A stretch of 64,000 nt of DNA from CAYZQH01 sp050300015 (GTDB taxonomy: Bacteria > Pseudomonadota > Gammaproteobacteria > Pseudomonadales > Cellvibrionaceae): positions 1 through 64,000 of the forward strand of contig JBNKWZ010000001.1 in the NCBI GenBank assembly GCA_050300015.1. The letters are read 5' to 3'. Positions 34,381 to 43,488 of the stretch are shown one piece after another (positions within the stretch are counted from its first letter, which is position 1; each line of letters begins with the position of its first letter). The notes under the pieces were generated by a model. That model worked only from the letters and a program-made list of their open reading frames with translations. It had not been told where the DNA came from and ran no database searches. A program made the position numbers and the translations under genes.

Positions 34381-37300
34381 CTAGGTTGGAGCAAAAGGGT
34401 TTACCAATAAATTAATGGTGTAAATTTCTGTATCTATCCCGTTTGTTGCCTGTAGCTGGAAGTTAAACAAGCCCTCGACTGTGGGCGAACCACTAATCTC
34501 TCCGGTACTGGTGTTTAGGCTTAAGCCTGGCGGCAGGCTGCCATTGATTATTGACCATGTGGGATTGGTCACATAGGCCACGCCAAACTGGTAATTCACT
34601 GGTTGCTGTAAAGTTGCCACGAGGGAACAGAAACCTTCCGAGCCTGGTAGACATGCAACGTTTTTAACCACTATTGTAAAGTCAGCCAGAAATTCCTCGC
34701 CGCCACTAAGCGCGCCAAGTGTAAAATAGTACTGGCCCGCAATGCTGGGGAAACCCGTGATTTCACCACTGCTGGTATCCAAACTAAGCCCAGGTGGCAG
34801 CGCGCCAGCATCCAAAAACCAGCTATCCACCAACAAATTCGCTTGGGGTGTCCAACTGTAGTTACCCCCTAAAGTGGCCAGCGCTGGGGAGCCGCTGATG
34901 CTTGGCTTGGCTTCAACTTGCAGCGTGTAACTGGCACTGGCCTCTTGGAAGTTCGCGTCTGCCGCTTTAATCGCTGTAATTTCCGTTTCGCCTGCGGTAT
35001 GGAGGGTGACTTCTCCGTTGCTTGCAACGCTAGCCACTGTGGGCTCACTGCTCGTGAAGCTCAATGCTCCAGTGCCAGAGCCTCCAAGCACCGCGTTGGT
35101 AAAGGGCGCTTCGTTCTCACGTTTTACAATGGGGCCTGCCTGGGTAAATCTCAGTACGGCTTGGGTGCCCCTGGCAACCTCGATGTTCAGCGTCACGCTG
35201 TCGGCACCACCTGCGTTAGTGGCTTCAATATCAATACCGCTGTAGTTACCGGCTGCGGTGGGCGTTCCAGTAATGGTGCCATCGCTAAAGGCAAGGCCGG
35301 GGGGCAGGGTGCCAGTCAGGGTCCAACGACTGACCGCTCCCCCACTATTGCTCACCGTAAAACCATAGGCCACACCCACACTCGCCGGCGCAGGTGCGGC
35401 CGACAGTTGTGGCGCTGCGGTGCCTACCGTAACAGAGATGCTGAAGCTGCGGGTTTCATCGCTGCCGCCGGCGTTTACAGCGCGAATGCGTATGTCGCTA
35501 TAAGTGCCGGGGTTGCTGGGAGTGCCACTTAGGGTGCCGTTAGTTGTGTCGAAGCTGGCCCAGTCGGGCAGGTTGTCCACTTCCCAGTACTGTTCCTGTG
35601 CGCCAATATTGGTCGCCCGCAAGCTAAAGGGCTGGCCCGCAGTAATTTGGTAATGGTCATCAAGGGGTGCCAACTCAGGCAGTTTAATAAACACATTCAG
35701 GCGCACGGGGTGGATATCTTCCGGCTGGAACGGCGCAAAGGTTTCCAGGGTCACTTCCGGGCCTTGAGCACGAATATACGCCACGTATTCCTGGTCCACA
35801 TCGCTCGGCTCTGGCGTGCCGCTAATCTCTCCGGTATCCGGGTTCAGGCTGGCCCAAGGGGGTAGTCCATCACCTTCGCCGAGAACGAGACTCCAGGTTT
35901 CTACGGGGCCTTCGGAGTTGGACAAGGTAAAGCTGTAAGGCCGGCCCACCTCGGCTAGGGGCGCTTCGCCGGAAAGTAAGGGGCCCCAAAGTACCCACTG
36001 ATTGTAGCCAGCTCGAGCCTCGGCACAGTTCTGATCTTCCAGCACCGCATCCACATTGGCCACATAAATCGCTGCTGGGCTACTGCCCACGTACAACCTC
36101 TCGGGAGTGCCCTCTACCGTTCCATCCTCAAAGGTCGTGCCTTCGGGTACGGCGGCTATGGTGTTTGCGTCTAGGTAAAGCGGTTGGTAGGGCTGCAGGC
36201 CACCCCTGCGGGTAAAGGTGTTGGTGAGGTATTCGTTGCCCACGTAGTAATAGGGCGGTTCCCAGGTCTCCAGCTCCAGTTTCTCGGACACTTCAATGGT
36301 GTGTAACACAATCTCGTATTCGTTCCGGGTACCATCGTTGTACCAGGTTTCTACATCCACCTGAAAATTATAGGTACCGGCTTTTTCGGGAATACCGGTA
36401 ATGCGGCCGTCCTCTTCCAGTGTTAAACCCTCTGGTAAGAGGCCTGCCACTCGAGTGAAGGTGACGGGGAAGTAGGACTGCACCGCGATTTGCGATCGAT
36501 CACCGCAGGCATTAAAGGGGGTGCCCACTGTAGCTGTGGCGCGCAGTCGGTTGTCTACCTTAAAGCCAAAATCCAACGCCAGCCGCAGTTCAATGTGGTC
36601 GTCTTGGGTAATTGATTTGCACTGTTCTTGCGAAGAAATGGTGATGCTAACGCGTTCGCCGTCGTCATTTACCGTGTAGTGATCAAAACTGGCTTGGAAA
36701 CACCAAACACTTTTAAATAGCTGGCCACTCAAGGTGGAGTTTATTGTGGCTGAGGCTATGTTTTCACGGTAACCTCGCGCATAAAAACGCACTTGCACCA
36801 CGCGGTCATCAAATTCGTGGATCACGTTCCCGAGTTTGTCTTCACCGATAACGTCCACAGTTACAAACACGCGCTCCGAAGCAGCCGGGAACCAATCGGT
36901 ATTCCACCAGGAAAAGTGTGTGGCGGAGGCCCGCATCGCCAGGCCTGTTTTCGATTGGGGGCTGGCAATCACCGTGCCTTCGCCTTCATGCATCCACGTG
37001 CCTGTGCTTTCATCTAGCGACCACAGTGGAATATTGTCGCCCACTTGCACGGCGGTTCCATCCGGGTAGCTGTCGATATACATTGGCAGTTCAATAATCG
37101 CTTCCACGCCCGGCGCCAGAGCCAATTCTGCTCCTCCTTGCGTAAAGACATATTCCACCGAACCAAAGCTAACAATTGGGGTGTTGCTGCCATCCGGCAG
37201 AATGCCAGCGAACTCACCGGGGAAGGCGAGCAGGCCCATGGTGGTGCTCACGTCTACGGGTGTAATGGTCACTTCTATTTCTCCGCCTACCGGGTTGCCC

Positions 37301-37785
37301 TGGGCATCCACGAAAGCGTCTTCAGGTAAGCTCACCGTGGCGCCGTGCTTGCCGACAATCTTTGCCTCTTCCGCCGCCGCAAAAACCACTGCGGCCTCCC
37401 TTTGCAATAACGCAACTTCAAGACTCAGAGGCGTGTCATCTTCAAGGGTTGTCAGCGGTTTTACCTGAGCCGCATAACCCGTCTTTTGAAATCTGAGGGT
37501 TAGGGTCTCTCCCGGCGGTAAGCCAGCCAGCAAAGCGCGACCACTGGCGTCGCTGTTCGCTGTTGTATCGACGCCGTCGACAGTTACCTCAACATTGGCG
37601 AGCGGTGCGCCCAGGCGATCCAGAACCACAACTTCCACGACCGCACTCACCTCTATGGGAGGGTCGGGCTTTAAGTCAGGATTGTTATTTTGTTCATCCC
37701 AAGGGCAGGCGCTTAGAATAAGCGCTAGTGCGATGCTCAGCATCAAGCGCATTATGTGGGAAATAAATTGTGTTTTTTGATTCAT
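34381..37785 (-). CDS. Large surface lipoprotein with carboxypeptidase-regulatory and multiple putative Ig (He_PIG) domains
   Basis: 1134 residues. A signal peptide ends in LSACP (lipobox). Residues about 45-130 are a carboxypeptidase-regulatory-like domain (APLANVEVTVDG, GYAAQVKP). Residues about 135-320 resemble a ZU5/GAIN-like module (VGKHGATVSLPEDAF). From about 440 on there are at least six putative Ig domains, each with the LPPGL-x-L-x(5)-G-x-I-x-G-x-P tag (for example LPPGLSLNTSTGEISGSP), and one Big_2-like unit near residue 910. It is most likely a cell-surface adhesin or carbohydrate-related scaffold. It is monocistronic and ends at a strong terminator. Confidence 0.85.
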   Translation of the reverse strand: MNQKTQFISHIMRLMLSIALALILSACPWDEQNNNPDLKPDPPIEVSAVVEVVVLDRLGAPLANVEVTVDGVDTTANSDASGRALLAGLPPGETLTLRFQKTGYAAQVKPLTTLEDDTPLSLEVALLQREAAVVFAAAEEAKIVGKHGATVSLPEDAFVDAQGNPVGGEIEVTITPVDVSTTMGLLAFPGEFAGILPDGSNTPIVSFGSVEYVFTQGGAELALAPGVEAIIELPMYIDSYPDGTAVQVGDNIPLWSLDESTGTWMHEGEGTVIASPQSKTGLAMRASATHFSWWNTDWFPAASERVFVTVDVIGEDKLGNVIHEFDDRVVQVRFYARGYRENIASATINSTLSGQLFKSVWCFQASFDHYTVNDDGERVSITISSQEQCKSITQDDHIELRLALDFGFKVDNRLRATATVGTPFNACGDRSQIAVQSYFPVTFTRVAGLLPEGLTLEEDGRITGIPEKAGTYNFQVDVETWYNDGTRNEYEIVLHTIEVSEKLELETWEPPYYYVGNEYLTNTFTRRGGLQPYQPLYLDANTIAAVPEGTTFEDGTVEGTPERLYVGSSPAAIYVANVDAVLEDQNCAEARAGYNQWVLWGPLLSGEAPLAEVGRPYSFTLSNSEGPVETWSLVLGEGDGLPPWASLNPDTGEISGTPEPSDVDQEYVAYIRAQGPEVTLETFAPFQPEDIHPVRLNVFIKLPELAPLDDHYQITAGQPFSLRATNIGAQEQYWEVDNLPDWASFDTTNGTLSGTPSNPGTYSDIRIRAVNAGGSDETRSFSISVTVGTAAPQLSAAPAPASVGVAYGFTVSNSGGAVSRWTLTGTLPPGLAFSDGTITGTPTAAGNYSGIDIEATNAGGADSVTLNIEVARGTQAVLRFTQAGPIVKRENEAPFTNAVLGGSGTGALSFTSSEPTVASVASNGEVTLHTAGETEITAIKAADANFQEASASYTLQVEAKPSISGSPALATLGGNYSWTPQANLLVDSWFLDAGALPPGLSLDTSSGEITGFPSIAGQYYFTLGALSGGEEFLADFTIVVKNVACLPGSEGFCSLVATLQQPVNYQFGVAYVTNPTWSIINGSLPPGLSLNTSTGEISGSPTVEGLFNFQLQATNGIDTEIYTINLLVNPFAPT

Positions 37786-38023
37786 GACTCCATTCTCCCT
37801 AGTTCTTATGAGCGGCTACCGCCGGCTCATCGAATGGAATGAATCCCATACAACCAACGGTCTGTGGCGATAGCGTAGCTTTGGGTGAACGGAGGCAGTA
37901 GTACCTATTTAGGGTAAAAATGCTGACGTTTTTTTGCCAAAAGCGTCGTGACTATTGACGAGTTTTGCCGCAATGAGCAGAGAAGCGGCACCGACGCAGT
38001 GTGATGGCTGAGAAGATGTTTGG

Positions 38024-38968
38024 CTAAGGGCGAATTTCGCACAGATTGGATTCGATATAGCGCAATAATTGCGAACGCTTTTCTGGGCCACGCACCGGAT
38101 TTGTAGGGGCTGACTCACTCTTGCCAAACAAACTCAGTTCGGGGTGTTGTTCTACTTTTAAAAAGATACTTCGCCAACGCTTGCGAACCGTTTCGCCGGA
38201 AATGTGCAAGTCATCTGCGATTTCTTTGTCACTATACGCCCACAGAGCCAGCTCCAATAAACGCTTTTCTCCTGCGGAGAGTGCCAGCATCGGCTCTTTA
38301 TGTCGCACCAAGCACACAAAAGGGTGAAAAGGAGTCGCACCAAGCTTGTCTAAATCCAGGTGATACAAGATGCCTTTTTGGCCAATGGCCTCAAAGCCCA
38401 TGGCTTTTAAAGAAGATCCAGGTTGCGCTTCATCAGCGTTCCTGACTGGGTGCAATGCAGCGCGACAATGATGCCCTGCATGCATCAGCCGAAAGCAGGC
38501 CTGCATTTCGGCCACCGCTTGTTGCACCTCCGGCTGGTTTAGGTCTCCAGAGGGGGCAAAGAAATGGGCAAACACCAGTACCATTCCTTCGCCTCGGTTG
38601 CTTTCTGCGTGCTGTTCAGGACGTAGAAAAACACGCTTTCCCTGGTTTTCCTGTTGGTACAGCCACTCAATTATGGGGGTATCCGCTTTGTCCCCAAGAA
38701 ACTCCTGTTCCACAGTGCGGCTGATAAAGCCGGTAATCGCCAGTGAGATCACTTTTTCGGGGGCTGGGCTCTCATTAGGTTCTGTTTCCAGCAGCATCAT
38801 ACCGCTGAGCGCGCGCTCTTGTAGCAAACGAGCAATAATTTCTGTAATGAAGGCTTCGTCTCCCAGTTGCTGATGACTGTATTGGAAGGACTGAGTTAAT
38901 TGCACCACAAGGGGCACATCTCCAGGGCGAATAACACGGCGGCTTATGATGGACATATGGGTGAGCAT
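38024..38968 (-). CDS. LuxR-family transcriptional regulator with unknown sensor domain
   Basis: 314 residues. The C-terminal part carries a LuxR-type helix-turn-helix (LSAGEKRLLELALWAYSDKEIADDLHISGETVRKRWRSI, given here as its ends: starts LSAGEKRLLE, recognition helix ISGETVRKRW). It has an unusual tail of about 50 residues. The N-terminal 220 residues form an alpha/beta sensor of a type I cannot name; the LKAMGFEAIGQKGILYHLDL segment is faintly GNAT-like. It is divergent from nothing obvious and lies next to the AT-rich island. Target genes are unknown. Confidence 0.75.
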   Translation of the reverse strand: MLTHMSIISRRVIRPGDVPLVVQLTQSFQYSHQQLGDEAFITEIIARLLQERALSGMMLLETEPNESPAPEKVISLAITGFISRTVEQEFLGDKADTPIIEWLYQQENQGKRVFLRPEQHAESNRGEGMVLVFAHFFAPSGDLNQPEVQQAVAEMQACFRLMHAGHHCRAALHPVRNADEAQPGSSLKAMGFEAIGQKGILYHLDLDKLGATPFHPFVCLVRHKEPMLALSAGEKRLLELALWAYSDKEIADDLHISGETVRKRWRSIFLKVEQHPELSLFGKSESAPTNPVRGPEKRSQLLRYIESNLCEIRP

Positions 38969-39454
38969 TTCTCAATGACAATAGGTCTAGCATACTGAAG
39001 ATTAACGCCGCTTGGAATTGGGAACTGTCTCGTCCAGAGTCTTAGGGTGGGTGTCCCGTTAACGTTCCGCCTCACGGATGTCAGGTATCGTTTCTCACCT
39101 TTGCTGGTTAACCGTTCTCTTATATTGGCCACAGATCTGCACCTATCAACTACAACCAGCATGAGTGTACAAAAAGCAGTCGCAAAGTGCAGCAGGGGAT
39201 ATATAATCCCCGTGTATATGTGCTCATGGCACATAATATATCTATATATATCAATGCTTTAGGGTATTTCTTCCTAAGAATAATTAGCCAATGACACATA
39301 TGTGACACAGTTGGAGTTGAATTTTCGATTTGTGAGTCGGTTTTGTTGGTTCTGTTTTGCTGTTGAGTGTTGAGGGGCTATACTCGTTTTTAGTGCCCTT
39401 TATTACTAAGCCGCTCTGCCATTTGAGCAATATGGAACTAAGAAGGATTTCTAA
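38969..39454. other. Island boundary region with tRNA-like remnant
   Basis: There is no protein gene. GGGGATATATAATCCCC near 39191-39207 is a perfect palindromic hairpin. On the minus strand at about 39390-39434 a tRNA-like 5' half is seen: TTGCTCAAATGGCAGAGC would be a D-arm (GCTC/GAGC), followed by a poor anticodon arm and no T-arm. This may be a decayed tRNA end at the left edge of the AT-rich island, or chance. Confidence 0.35.
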
Positions 39455-40141
39455 GTGGACCTTGAAGAAATAAGAAGGATGATAAATTCCGGCGAGATTT
39501 CAAGGGATTACAATTCTTGTGTGGTTGATAGGGGGGTCCTCTCAAGTGGCACCCAAGATGCTGTTGAATTTGAAGTTGTTCATGGATGGGACATATGTTT
39601 GGCTGCGAGTTGTGATGATTCTTGGGCCAAAGACGATCTAAATTTAATGAGTTACATTGACTCATTAAATTTAGATGACTCTGAGTTGAAAGAAGTACTC
39701 AGCAGCATTCAATCAGAAGACAATCATTGGTGCTGGTTTAAGAAAGCCTATCAATTTTCTGGCTCAGAATACGAGTGGTTTTTCCTATATGCGGAAGGTT
39801 TGCCGCAAGGGGCTTGTGTCATATATCACCCGAAAGGCAGCGAATTGAGGGCTGCAAATATTTTTTATGTAGAGTATTTGGCGGTTGCGCCATGGAATCG
39901 AAGTTGCTCTGTCAGAGAGCGCCGTTTTAAAGGTGTAGGTTCTAATCTTTTGCGGTCGGCACTCAAGTATTCCACTGTAACCCTTGGGTTAACTCCAGGG
40001 TTTTCACTTCATTCTCTCCCTCAGGCAACTGTCTACTATGAGAAATTGAAAATGGTTCGCCTAAGCAAATTTGACAAAGGTAGATTGTGTTTTTTTGAGT
40101 TACCGGTTAATGAAGCTGGGAACCTACTGGGGACCGCGTAA
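39455..40141 (+). CDS. GNAT-fold acetyltransferase-like protein
   Basis: 228 residues from GTG 39455 (AAGAAGGAT upstream). The C-terminal half has GNAT features: a strand FYVEYLAVAPWNR, the acetyl-CoA pyrophosphate loop region RRFKGVGSNLLRSALKYS (x-x-G-x-G-x-x-L-L), and ATVYYEKLKMV near the end, where family members have A-x-x-FYxKxGF. The N-terminal 90 residues are unlike known GNATs. The stop overlaps the next start (TAATG), so it is coupled to the ImmA/IrrE gene. Low GC and strong neighbour coupling mark it as part of the island. It could be a modifier or toxin-like enzyme. Confidence 0.6.
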   Translation: MDLEEIRRMINSGEISRDYNSCVVDRGVLSSGTQDAVEFEVVHGWDICLAASCDDSWAKDDLNLMSYIDSLNLDDSELKEVLSSIQSEDNHWCWFKKAYQFSGSEYEWFFLYAEGLPQGACVIYHPKGSELRAANIFYVEYLAVAPWNRSCSVRERRFKGVGSNLLRSALKYSTVTLGLTPGFSLHSLPQATVYYEKLKMVRLSKFDKGRLCFFELPVNEAGNLLGTA

Positions 40142-41031
40142 TGGATGATGATGATTCTTTAAGTACAAAAGATTGGGAGGATTTTGAGCTAGTTCAGCAC
40201 GATCGTAGTGGTTCTGGTGCATTGCTTTTTGAAAACTATAAAATAATAAAGAAGCATTTAGATAGCGTTTCTAAAAAAGAGCTCGTTGCAATGGGCTGGA
40301 TGTCTTCTGATGATCAGTTGGGTTACTTCTCAGACATGTTTAGGCAGCTCCAGCAAAGTGAGAGCACTGCGCTTTTTCGAAAGTCAGAGTCAGCTAGTGA
40401 AATCTTATGTTCAGTCTGGCTTTCGAGGGTGCGGTCCTTGGCGGAAATAAGAGCTATTTCAGGTGGGGCAAAGGACTTTCGTGGTATGTCTAAAGATGAC
40501 CTCAATGCAATAGCAAAACTTAGTGTAGATGTGGACTCTCTTAAAGTCTTACCTGATATATTGGCTGAGAAGGGGATTTTGCTAATCTATTGTCAGGCGC
40601 TCAAAGGTATGAAATTAGATGGCGCTGTTTTTAGATTGTTTTCTGGTCAGCCGGTTATAGGGTTGAGCATTAGGTATTCCAGGCTAGATTACTTTTGGTT
40701 CACCCTGCTGCATGAGTTAGCTCATGTATGTCTTCATATGGATTTATTGAATAATCCAATACTAGATGATCTGGATGAGGATGTGAATTCTACTGTAGAG
40801 GTATCCGCAAATAGACTTGCAAAAAATTCATTTGTTAGTAGGCAGGATTGGAGGAATTGTGAACCTAAATATAATAAGGGGCGGGATGCCGTTGAAAGGT
40901 TTGCTGCGAAGATAGGCATCCATAGAAGTATTGTTGCAGGAATGCTGCGCAGGGAAAATGAAGACTACACAATCTATTCCGATATTGTGAATGAATTCAA
41001 TGTTAGGGAGATACTCTTTGAAAACAGATAA
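40141..41031 (+). CDS. ImmA/IrrE-family metallopeptidase
   Basis: 296 residues. The zinc site HELAH in FTLLHELAHVCLHMD (residues about 196-210) and the downstream VEVSANRLAKNSFV (Glu third ligand, A-N-x-x-A) are standard for ImmA/IrrE proteins, which cleave repressors or regulators in response to DNA damage or phage signals. The N-terminal part of about 110 residues has no clear HTH. It overlaps both neighbours (one base with the GNAT gene, about 14 with the beta-family gene), so the three genes form one translationally coupled unit. Confidence 0.85.
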   Translation: MDDDDSLSTKDWEDFELVQHDRSGSGALLFENYKIIKKHLDSVSKKELVAMGWMSSDDQLGYFSDMFRQLQQSESTALFRKSESASEILCSVWLSRVRSLAEIRAISGGAKDFRGMSKDDLNAIAKLSVDVDSLKVLPDILAEKGILLIYCQALKGMKLDGAVFRLFSGQPVIGLSIRYSRLDYFWFTLLHELAHVCLHMDLLNNPILDDLDEDVNSTVEVSANRLAKNSFVSRQDWRNCEPKYNKGRDAVERFAAKIGIHRSIVAGMLRRENEDYTIYSDIVNEFNVREILFENR

Positions 41032-42079
41032 ATACATTCCATTTTTAAAAGCTAAATCAAATGAAATTGTTGCCTTAGGTCGTTTGGATTCCTCCGTATC
41101 TAATGTAATTACGCCCTTCTTTGATTTCCCAAGGCCGCCCGACGGAAAAACAGATGATCAGTTTAAAGTTGATGTGGATAGATTGTCTAGAAGTTTAAAG
41201 AGACATATCTCTAAATTTCCAGAAATTTATATTGATACGTACGATTATGAACATCAAGGAGATATCGAAGGAGTTGCAAGTTATTATTATTTGATTGACG
41301 GTTTAAAGTTTGAAAATATAATACCTGTAGTAGCGGTCGATCGAAGTGATCAACACCTTGATGCGGTGGTATCATTAGTTAATGATGGAGTCGTAAAAAA
41401 TTCTGTAGTCGCATTTAGAATAACTGCGGAAGACTTTCTTAGTTATATTGCTTTGAAAGACGACTTGGAAGCTCTTTTGGGGGATGTATTTGAGTTGTTT
41501 GATGCGGTTGACCTGATTTTTGATTGCCGAGTCTGCTCTAACTTTGATGAAGAAGAAATTGCAAAAAATATAGCGGAGTTTTCTAGATTATTTCAGGAGG
41601 ATTATGCGGTTCGGAGGCAGGTTGTCACGGGTTCATCTATACCTGCTTCAATTAGAGATGTGCTCGAAGTAAACAGCTTCTGTCATTTGGAAAGAAAAGA
41701 AATTGACATTTATCTGGCCGTCCTGAATATTTCCTCAGGTGCGTACGTTTTGGGAGACTACACCATTGTCAGCCCAAACTATTCAGACGTTAATATAGCA
41801 CCAGAGATGATGCAGGGGGTTATGACCGCAAAAGTCATATACTCCTATGATAACAAGCATTTCTTTTTGAGAGGTGGAGGGCTTCGTACAAATGGATATG
41901 AGCAGTATTTCGATTTGGCAGAACGTCTGGTGGCTGAGGAGTTTTTTAGAGGAGAGGGCTACTCGTCAGGAGATGCCTATTTTGTTGAGAAAAGTAAGAG
42001 GCAAGGTAACTGCTCTACGCCAGCTGCAATAATTCAGCCGTCTGTAAATGCGCATATTACATATATGGTGAACGGTTAG
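41018..42079 (+). CDS. Beta-family (T4 beta protein/sce7725-like) protein
   Basis: About 353 residues from TTG 41018, chosen because AGGGAG lies seven bases upstream and family members start near this point; ATG 41000 or 40991 are alternatives. The N terminus KYIPFLKAKSNEIVALGRL and ITPFFDFPRP, followed by IYIDTYDY, are hallmarks of the beta-family proteins that often sit next to sce7726-type genes. Their function is unknown. Its stop overlaps the convergent sce7726-like gene tail to tail by four bases. Confidence 0.7.
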   Translation: MKTDKYIPFLKAKSNEIVALGRLDSSVSNVITPFFDFPRPPDGKTDDQFKVDVDRLSRSLKRHISKFPEIYIDTYDYEHQGDIEGVASYYYLIDGLKFENIIPVVAVDRSDQHLDAVVSLVNDGVVKNSVVAFRITAEDFLSYIALKDDLEALLGDVFELFDAVDLIFDCRVCSNFDEEEIAKNIAEFSRLFQEDYAVRRQVVTGSSIPASIRDVLEVNSFCHLERKEIDIYLAVLNISSGAYVLGDYTIVSPNYSDVNIAPEMMQGVMTAKVIYSYDNKHFFLRGGGLRTNGYEQYFDLAERLVAEEFFRGEGYSSGDAYFVEKSKRQGNCSTPAAIIQPSVNAHITYMVNG

Positions 42080-42639
42080 TATTGCCTGGCATAGTGTAGG
42101 GAATGGCGTTCAAATAATTGTTCGCAAATCTTATTGCTCAATTCTGATTTTTTCTGTGTTTGAGCGATTAGTTGTGCGAGAAATGCCCTTGGTTTTCGTT
42201 CGTGTTTCTTCTCTTCCATAAGACTCAACATTTCATTTTTCCAGAGGGTAAGCAATGCCAGGTGCTTGTTAAAATCTGGATTCTGTTTTGCTCCCCTTTC
42301 ATAAGAAAAGTAAATTCCGCGAGTTGACCGTTGTGCGACCATGATGCCCCAATAAGCGGGTGCAATTTGAATGGTTTTTTTTAGGTGGTTTGGTGTGGTT
42401 ACAATTGTGATCTTTCTAAATGCACTGTTGTAATAAAGCCCTTGAGTTACGACGCGTTCTATTTTGTCGTTTTCTCCCTTAATCTCGTAACAATGAGCTT
42501 CGCTATAAAGTGCGACTACGTCAGCAATTGCATTGCCGTTGTGCACTCGCAACTCTTCGATAATTGCTCGGGGCTTGCAAGCTTGATTATTGAGCTTTTC
42601 TAAAAGTGCGAACCTGATTTCTTTGTCATTCAGCTGCAT
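42076..42639 (-). CDS. sce7726-family protein, probable PD-(D/E)xK nuclease fold
   Basis: 187 residues. IADVVALYSEAHCYEIKGENDKIERV (read as IADVVAL ... CYEIKGE) has the D-x(n)-ExK spacing of PD-(D/E)xK nucleases, and the overall pattern matches the sce7726 family, which tends to lie beside beta-family/sce7725 proteins as here. It is convergent with the three-gene unit. A CTGT-N8-ACAG box about 105 bases upstream of the start suggests LexA control. A DNA-damage-linked nuclease or defence role is inferred, not shown. Confidence 0.65.
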   Translation of the reverse strand: MQLNDKEIRFALLEKLNNQACKPRAIIEELRVHNGNAIADVVALYSEAHCYEIKGENDKIERVVTQGLYYNSAFRKITIVTTPNHLKKTIQIAPAYWGIMVAQRSTRGIYFSYERGAKQNPDFNKHLALLTLWKNEMLSLMEEKKHERKPRAFLAQLIAQTQKKSELSNKICEQLFERHSLHYARQY

Positions 42640-42744
42640 GGTTTGCTCATTATTTGCTCAGTTGGAGCCGAGTCAATCAGATAGTTAGCCGAGAGGTCGT
42701 TTGCAACAAATTGTAGCAGCATTTAAGAATTAAACAACAATTTA

Positions 42745-42760
42745 CTGTCTGTATATACAG
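42745..42760 (-). promoter_or_regulatory. LexA (SOS) box-like operator upstream of the sce7726-family gene
   Basis: CTGTCTGTATATACAG has the CTGT-N8-ACAG form with an AT-rich centre and TA/TG flanks (TACTG...CAGTG), close to the gammaproteobacterial LexA consensus. It lies 105 bases upstream of the minus-strand gene start. Confidence 0.6.
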
Positions 42761-43025
42761 TGCGTGGTATTTTAGGTATTGGATTTTGTTGCGTTAGAAT
42801 CAAAGTTGGAAATCGCTCATTATGAGCGAGCTTTGAAGGTTCCTTCAATCCGCATAATACCACTAAACCTGGTCATCGTGTTTGCATTGAATAGCATAGT
42901 GCCGAATGGGGTTTCAAACTGCCCGGAATATGAAACATCATAGATTCACCCGAAGCATATCGTTCTGAAGTAGTCGTTAGAAAAAGTCAACGTGTGGCAG
43001 GAGTGCGACATAGGCTGGATAATAA
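42761..43025. other. Spacer between the island and tRNA-Phe
   Basis: No gene recognised in these 265 bases. I looked for a second copy of the tRNA 3' end as an attachment repeat and did not find one here. Confidence 0.4.
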
Positions 43026-43051
43026 AAAGGCCTGTATCTCTACAGGCCTTT
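43026..43051 (-). terminator. Terminator downstream of tRNA-Phe
   Basis: AAAGGCCTGTA and TACAGGCCTTT pair over 11 bp with a TCTC loop, followed on the minus strand by TTATT. It lies directly past the tRNA 3' end. Confidence 0.85.
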
Positions 43052-43058
43052 AAATTCG

Positions 43059-43134
43059 TGGTGCCCGGAGGCGGAATCGAACCACCGACACGGGGATTTT
43101 CAATCCCCTGCTCTACCGACTGAGCTATCCGGGC
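43059..43134 (-). tRNA. tRNA-Phe (GAA)
   Basis: The 76-base minus-strand sequence starts GCCCGGATAGCTCAGTCGG and ends with a matching acceptor CCGGGC plus ACCA. The D-arm AGCTC/GAGC, anticodon arm GGGGA-TTGAAAA-TCCCC with anticodon GAA, and T-arm with GGTTCGATTCC are all intact, and CCA is encoded. The accessory island lies on its 3' side, a common integration spot. Confidence 0.97.
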
Positions 43135-43215
43135 GTACTCTTTTGTGGGGGCTGGCCCCGAAGAGGCGCGTATTAAACCGGTTTGGTGGCTTTGAGTCAA
43201 GCGGTCGGGGGAGAT

Positions 43216-43488
43216 TTATTGCTCCGGGGGAACATAGCCTTCGGCGTTGTCTACTTCTTCACCACTGAAGAATTTATCACGTTGCTCGTTGAGGTAGGCG
43301 CGGGCTTCTTTGTCCATTAGGCTTAGGTGCTTTTCGTTGATGAGTAAGGTTTGATGCGCGACCCAGTCGCCCCAGGCTTGAGCGGAGATGTGGTTGAAGA
43401 TGTCCTCCCCCTTGGGACCAGGGAAGGGGGGTGTTTCGAGGCCGGGGAGGTCTTTTTGATATTTGCGGCAATGTACAGTTCGGGTCAT
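43216..43488 (-). CDS. yggX: Fe(2+)-trafficking/oxidative damage protection protein
   Basis: 90 residues of the YggX family, with the N-terminal TVHCRKYQKDLPGLETPPFPG segment (Cys7 conserved) and AWGDWVAHQTLLINE. The protein protects Fe-S clusters and takes part in iron handling. It overlaps mutY by four bases, and mutY-yggX is a conserved pair in gammaproteobacteria. MutY itself contains a [4Fe-4S] cluster, which makes the pairing sensible. Confidence 0.95.
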   Translation of the reverse strand: MTRTVHCRKYQKDLPGLETPPFPGPKGEDIFNHISAQAWGDWVAHQTLLINEKHLSLMDKEARAYLNEQRDKFFSGEEVDNAEGYVPPEQ

